A DNA stretch of 16,137 nucleotides. Source: an uncultured Ruminococcus sp. GTDB lineage: Bacteria; Bacillota; Clostridia; Lachnospirales; Lachnospiraceae. Every line of letters begins with the position of its first letter. The stretch's first letter is position 1. The translations under genes and the position numbers were made by a program. Location: positions 1-16,137 of the forward strand of contig USKR01000004.1 in the NCBI GenBank assembly GCA_900555215.1. The letters run 5' to 3'. The notes under the pieces were generated by a model. It was given only the letters and a program-made list of their open reading frames with translations. It searched no databases and was not told where the DNA came from. Shown here one piece after another: positions 14,301 through 16,137 of this stretch.

Positions 14301-14337
14301 ACAACGGAAATTAAGAAAAGCGGCGTGATGCCGTTGT
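14301..14337 (+). promoter_or_regulatory. Hairpin with alternative pairing upstream of rpsD
   Basis: ACAACGG 14301-14307 pairs with CCGTTGT 14331-14337. A competing stem uses part of the same arm: CGGC 14321-14324 with GCCG 14330-14333 over GTGAT. The two are mutually exclusive, and the rpsD ribosome site (AGGAGG, about 14348-14353) follows. S4 is a known translational repressor in several bacteria; a link to this hairpin is inference. Confidence 0.4.
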
Positions 14338-14358
14338 GATAAAATTAGGAGGATAGAC

Positions 14359-14952
14359 ATGGCAGTAAACAGAGTTCCTGTTCTTAAAAGATGCCGTTCA
14401 TTAGGCATGGATCCGATTTATCTCGGAATCAATAAGAAATCTAACAGACAGCTGAAGAGATCAAACAGAAAAATGAGCGAGTATGGTCTCCAGCTCCGTG
14501 AGAAACAGAAAGCAAAATTCATCTACGGCGTTCTCGAGAAACCGTTCAGAAACTACTTCGAGAAAGCAAAACAGATGGAAGGCATGACAGGTGAGAACCT
14601 GATGAGACTTCTGGAGTCCAGACTGGACAATGTAATGTTCCGTATGGGATTTGCAAGAACAAGAAAAGAAGCTAGACAGATCGTTGATCACAAGCATGTA
14701 CTTGTAAACGGCAAGCAGGTGAACATCCCGTCTTATCTTGTAAAGGCCGGGGACACAATTGAGATCAAAGAGAATAAGAAAGGCTCACAGAGATACAAAG
14801 AGATTCTCGAAGTGACAGGCGGAAACATGATTCCGGACTGGCTTGAGGTTGACTCAGAGAATCTGAGAGGAACAGTGAAAGAGCTTCCGGCAAGAGAAGC
14901 TATCGATGTTCCGGTAGATGAAATGTTGATCGTCGAGTTATATTCTAAGTAA
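14359..14952 (+). CDS. rpsD: 30S ribosomal protein S4, zinc-free type
   Basis: S4 is a primary 16S binder that starts body assembly and also acts in rRNA antitermination. The 197-residue protein has the N-terminal [19 protein letters not shown] region with one cysteine only, so it is the zinc-free form, then [21 protein letters not shown] in pieces. The S4 RNA-binding domain (about 88-150) includes [20 protein letters not shown] and [16 protein letters not shown]. The end is typical: EVDSENLRG and [15 protein letters not shown] precedes the ATG. In B. subtilis this gene is separate with its own leader; here it is inside the alpha block, as in many Clostridia. Confidence 0.97.
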   Translation: MAVNRVPVLKRCRSLGMDPIYLGINKKSNRQLKRSNRKMSEYGLQLREKQKAKFIYGVLEKPFRNYFEKAKQMEGMTGENLMRLLESRLDNVMFRMGFARTRKEARQIVDHKHVLVNGKQVNIPSYLVKAGDTIEIKENKKGSQRYKEILEVTGGNMIPDWLEVDSENLRGTVKELPAREAIDVPVDEMLIVELYSK

Positions 14953-15011
14953 TATCGGCTGCAACAGCGTATCCCCTCAACATTTTAAAACCCATAAGGA
15001 GGGTCTGTGTA

Positions 15012-15971
15012 GTGTTTGATTTTAATAAACCTAATATTGAAATTACGGATGTTTCAGATGATAAAAAATATGGAAGATTTGTCGTAGAACCGCTCGAAAG
15101 AGGCTATGGTACAACACTAGGAAACTCCCTGAGAAGAATCATGCTTTCTTCTCTTCCGGGAGCTGCCATCAGCTCTGTAAAGATTGACGGCGTACTCCAC
15201 GAGTTCAGTTCCATCCCGGGTGTGAAAGAAGATGTCACAGAGATCATCATGAACCTGAAATCTCTTGCCATCAAAAACACATCTGAGTCAGATGAAGTGA
15301 AGACAGCATACATTGAATTCGAAGGCGAGGGCGTTGTCACAGGCGCTGATATCCAGGCGGATTCCGATATCGAGATCGTCAATCCCGATCAGGTCATCGC
15401 TACGCTGAGCGGCGGTAAAGACAGCAGACTGTATATGGAACTGACCATTTCAAAGGGCAGAGGATATGTAAGTGCAGATAAGAATAAGACCGAGGACATG
15501 CCGATCGGTGTGATCCCGATCGATTCCATCTACACACCGGTTGAGCGTGTAAACCTTACTGTGGAAAATACCCGTGTGGGACAGATCACAGATTATGACA
15601 AGCTTACGCTGGATGTATGGACAAAAGGCACGATGCTCCCTGACGAGGCAGTCAGCCTTGCGGCGAAAGTGCTGAGTGAGCATCTGAAACTCTTCGTAGA
15701 TCTTTCTGAGGTTGCCCAGGCAGCGGAAGTCATGATCGAGAAAGAGGATGACGAGAAGGAAAAAGTTCTTGAGATGAGTATCGATGAGCTTGAGCTTTCC
15801 GTACGTTCATACAATTGTCTGAAGAGAGCCGGAATCAATACGGTAGAAGAGCTTACAAACAAGACTCCGGAGGATATGATGAAGGTCCGCAACCTTGGAC
15901 GCAAATCTCTGGAAGAAGTGCTTGCTAAGCTCAAAGAGCTCAATCTGGAGCTCAACCAGGGCGACGAGTAA
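15012..15971 (+). CDS. rpoA: RNA polymerase alpha subunit (GTG start)
   Basis: Alpha dimerises to seed RNA polymerase assembly, and its C-terminal domain touches UP elements and activators. The 319-residue product starts at GTG 15012, 8-9 bases after AAGGAGGG. The N-terminal domain holds [21 protein letters not shown] (about 25-45) for dimer formation. After an acidic linker (EKEDDEKEK, 243-251), the C-terminal domain has [11 protein letters not shown] with R265, N268 and C269, and NLGRKSLEE with K298 and S299, the E. coli DNA-contact positions. Length is normal. It follows rpsD by 59 bases; rplQ would be expected next. Confidence 0.98.
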   Translation: MFDFNKPNIEITDVSDDKKYGRFVVEPLERGYGTTLGNSLRRIMLSSLPGAAISSVKIDGVLHEFSSIPGVKEDVTEIIMNLKSLAIKNTSESDEVKTAYIEFEGEGVVTGADIQADSDIEIVNPDQVIATLSGGKDSRLYMELTISKGRGYVSADKNKTEDMPIGVIPIDSIYTPVERVNLTVENTRVGQITDYDKLTLDVWTKGTMLPDEAVSLAAKVLSEHLKLFVDLSEVAQAAEVMIEKEDDEKEKVLEMSIDELELSVRSYNCLKRAGINTVEELTNKTPEDMMKVRNLGRKSLEEVLAKLKELNLELNQGDE

Positions 15972-16137
15972 TTCGAAACCGCTCTGTGGGAAATGAGATA
16001 AATACTCTGCCGGTAAGACCGAAGCGCACGGCAGGGGCATTTGATTAATAAGCCCGAAGATGCATAACCAAATGTGAGATTCTAGTTCAGCCATGTATTG
16101 ACCGGGCACAGAAACCATGCTCGCATGGTTTTGGGGG
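15972..16137 (+). other. Gene-free region after rpoA with three hairpins
   Basis: No gene is seen in the last 166 bases. CTGCCG 16007-16012 pairs with CGGCAG 16029-16034, extendable by two pairs. CATTTG 16038-16043 pairs with CAAATG 16069-16074. AAACCATG 16112-16119 pairs with CATGGTTT 16124-16131 over CTCG, and the window ends at GGGGG. The last stem has only a short T run inside its own arm, so a terminator is unproven. The rplQ gene may begin just beyond the window. Confidence 0.4.

Overview
The window is one long, single-strand ribosomal-protein superoperon (S10-spc-alpha) from a low-to-mid GC Firmicute. Gene order, an intact Zn-type S14 and L36, a KOW-domain gene just before infA, and rpsD placed between rpsK and rpoA all point to Clostridia. 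The wording of the proteins (S4, S17, S11, alpha subunit) looks most like Lachnospiraceae. The family is inferred from remembered sequence style, not from a search.

Layout, all on the + strand. 1-66: 5' part of the rpsJ leader. 67-5531: S10 block (rpsJ, rplC, rplD, rplW, rplB, rpsS, rplV, rpsC, rplP, rpmC, rpsQ). 5554-11275: spc block (rplN, rplX, rplE, rpsZ/rpsN, rpsH, rplF, rplR, rpsE, rpmD, rplO, secY). 11373-12901: adk, a small KOW protein, infA and rpmJ. 13359-15971: alpha block (rpsM, rpsK, rpsD, rpoA). Methionine aminopeptidase (map), often next to adk in Bacillus-like operons, is absent here, and rplQ does not begin within 166 bases after rpoA. The proteins build the 30S and 50S subunits. 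SecY, adenylate kinase, IF-1 and RNA polymerase alpha add export, nucleotide balance, initiation and transcription. Five starts are placed downstream of the longest reading frame because the Shine-Dalgarno sequence fits the inner codon: rpmC, rpsQ, rplX, rplR and rpsM.

The coding content is ordinary; the gaps between genes are not. First, five gaps (after rplW, rpmC, rpsZ, rpsH and rpsM) hold copies of one roughly 95-120-base element. Each copy begins immediately after a stop codon and all lie in the same orientation. Loops and linkers are conserved while stem bases differ in compensating pairs, which points to a selected RNA (or cruciform) structure. Second, the 457-base gene-free stretch between rpmJ and rpsM is packed with about eight successive, mostly nested stem-loops, and is a candidate structured regulatory RNA. 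Third, a good extended -10 promoter lies inside the operon upstream of rpmJ. It is followed by a hairpin that could mask the ribosome site of a 16-codon leader frame whose stop overlaps the rpmJ start. Smaller hairpins sit between rpsJ-rplC, rpsE-rpmD, secY-adk, rpsK-rpsD and after rpoA.

All structure claims come from reading complementary stretches by eye. No folding energy, covariance statistic or database search was run.
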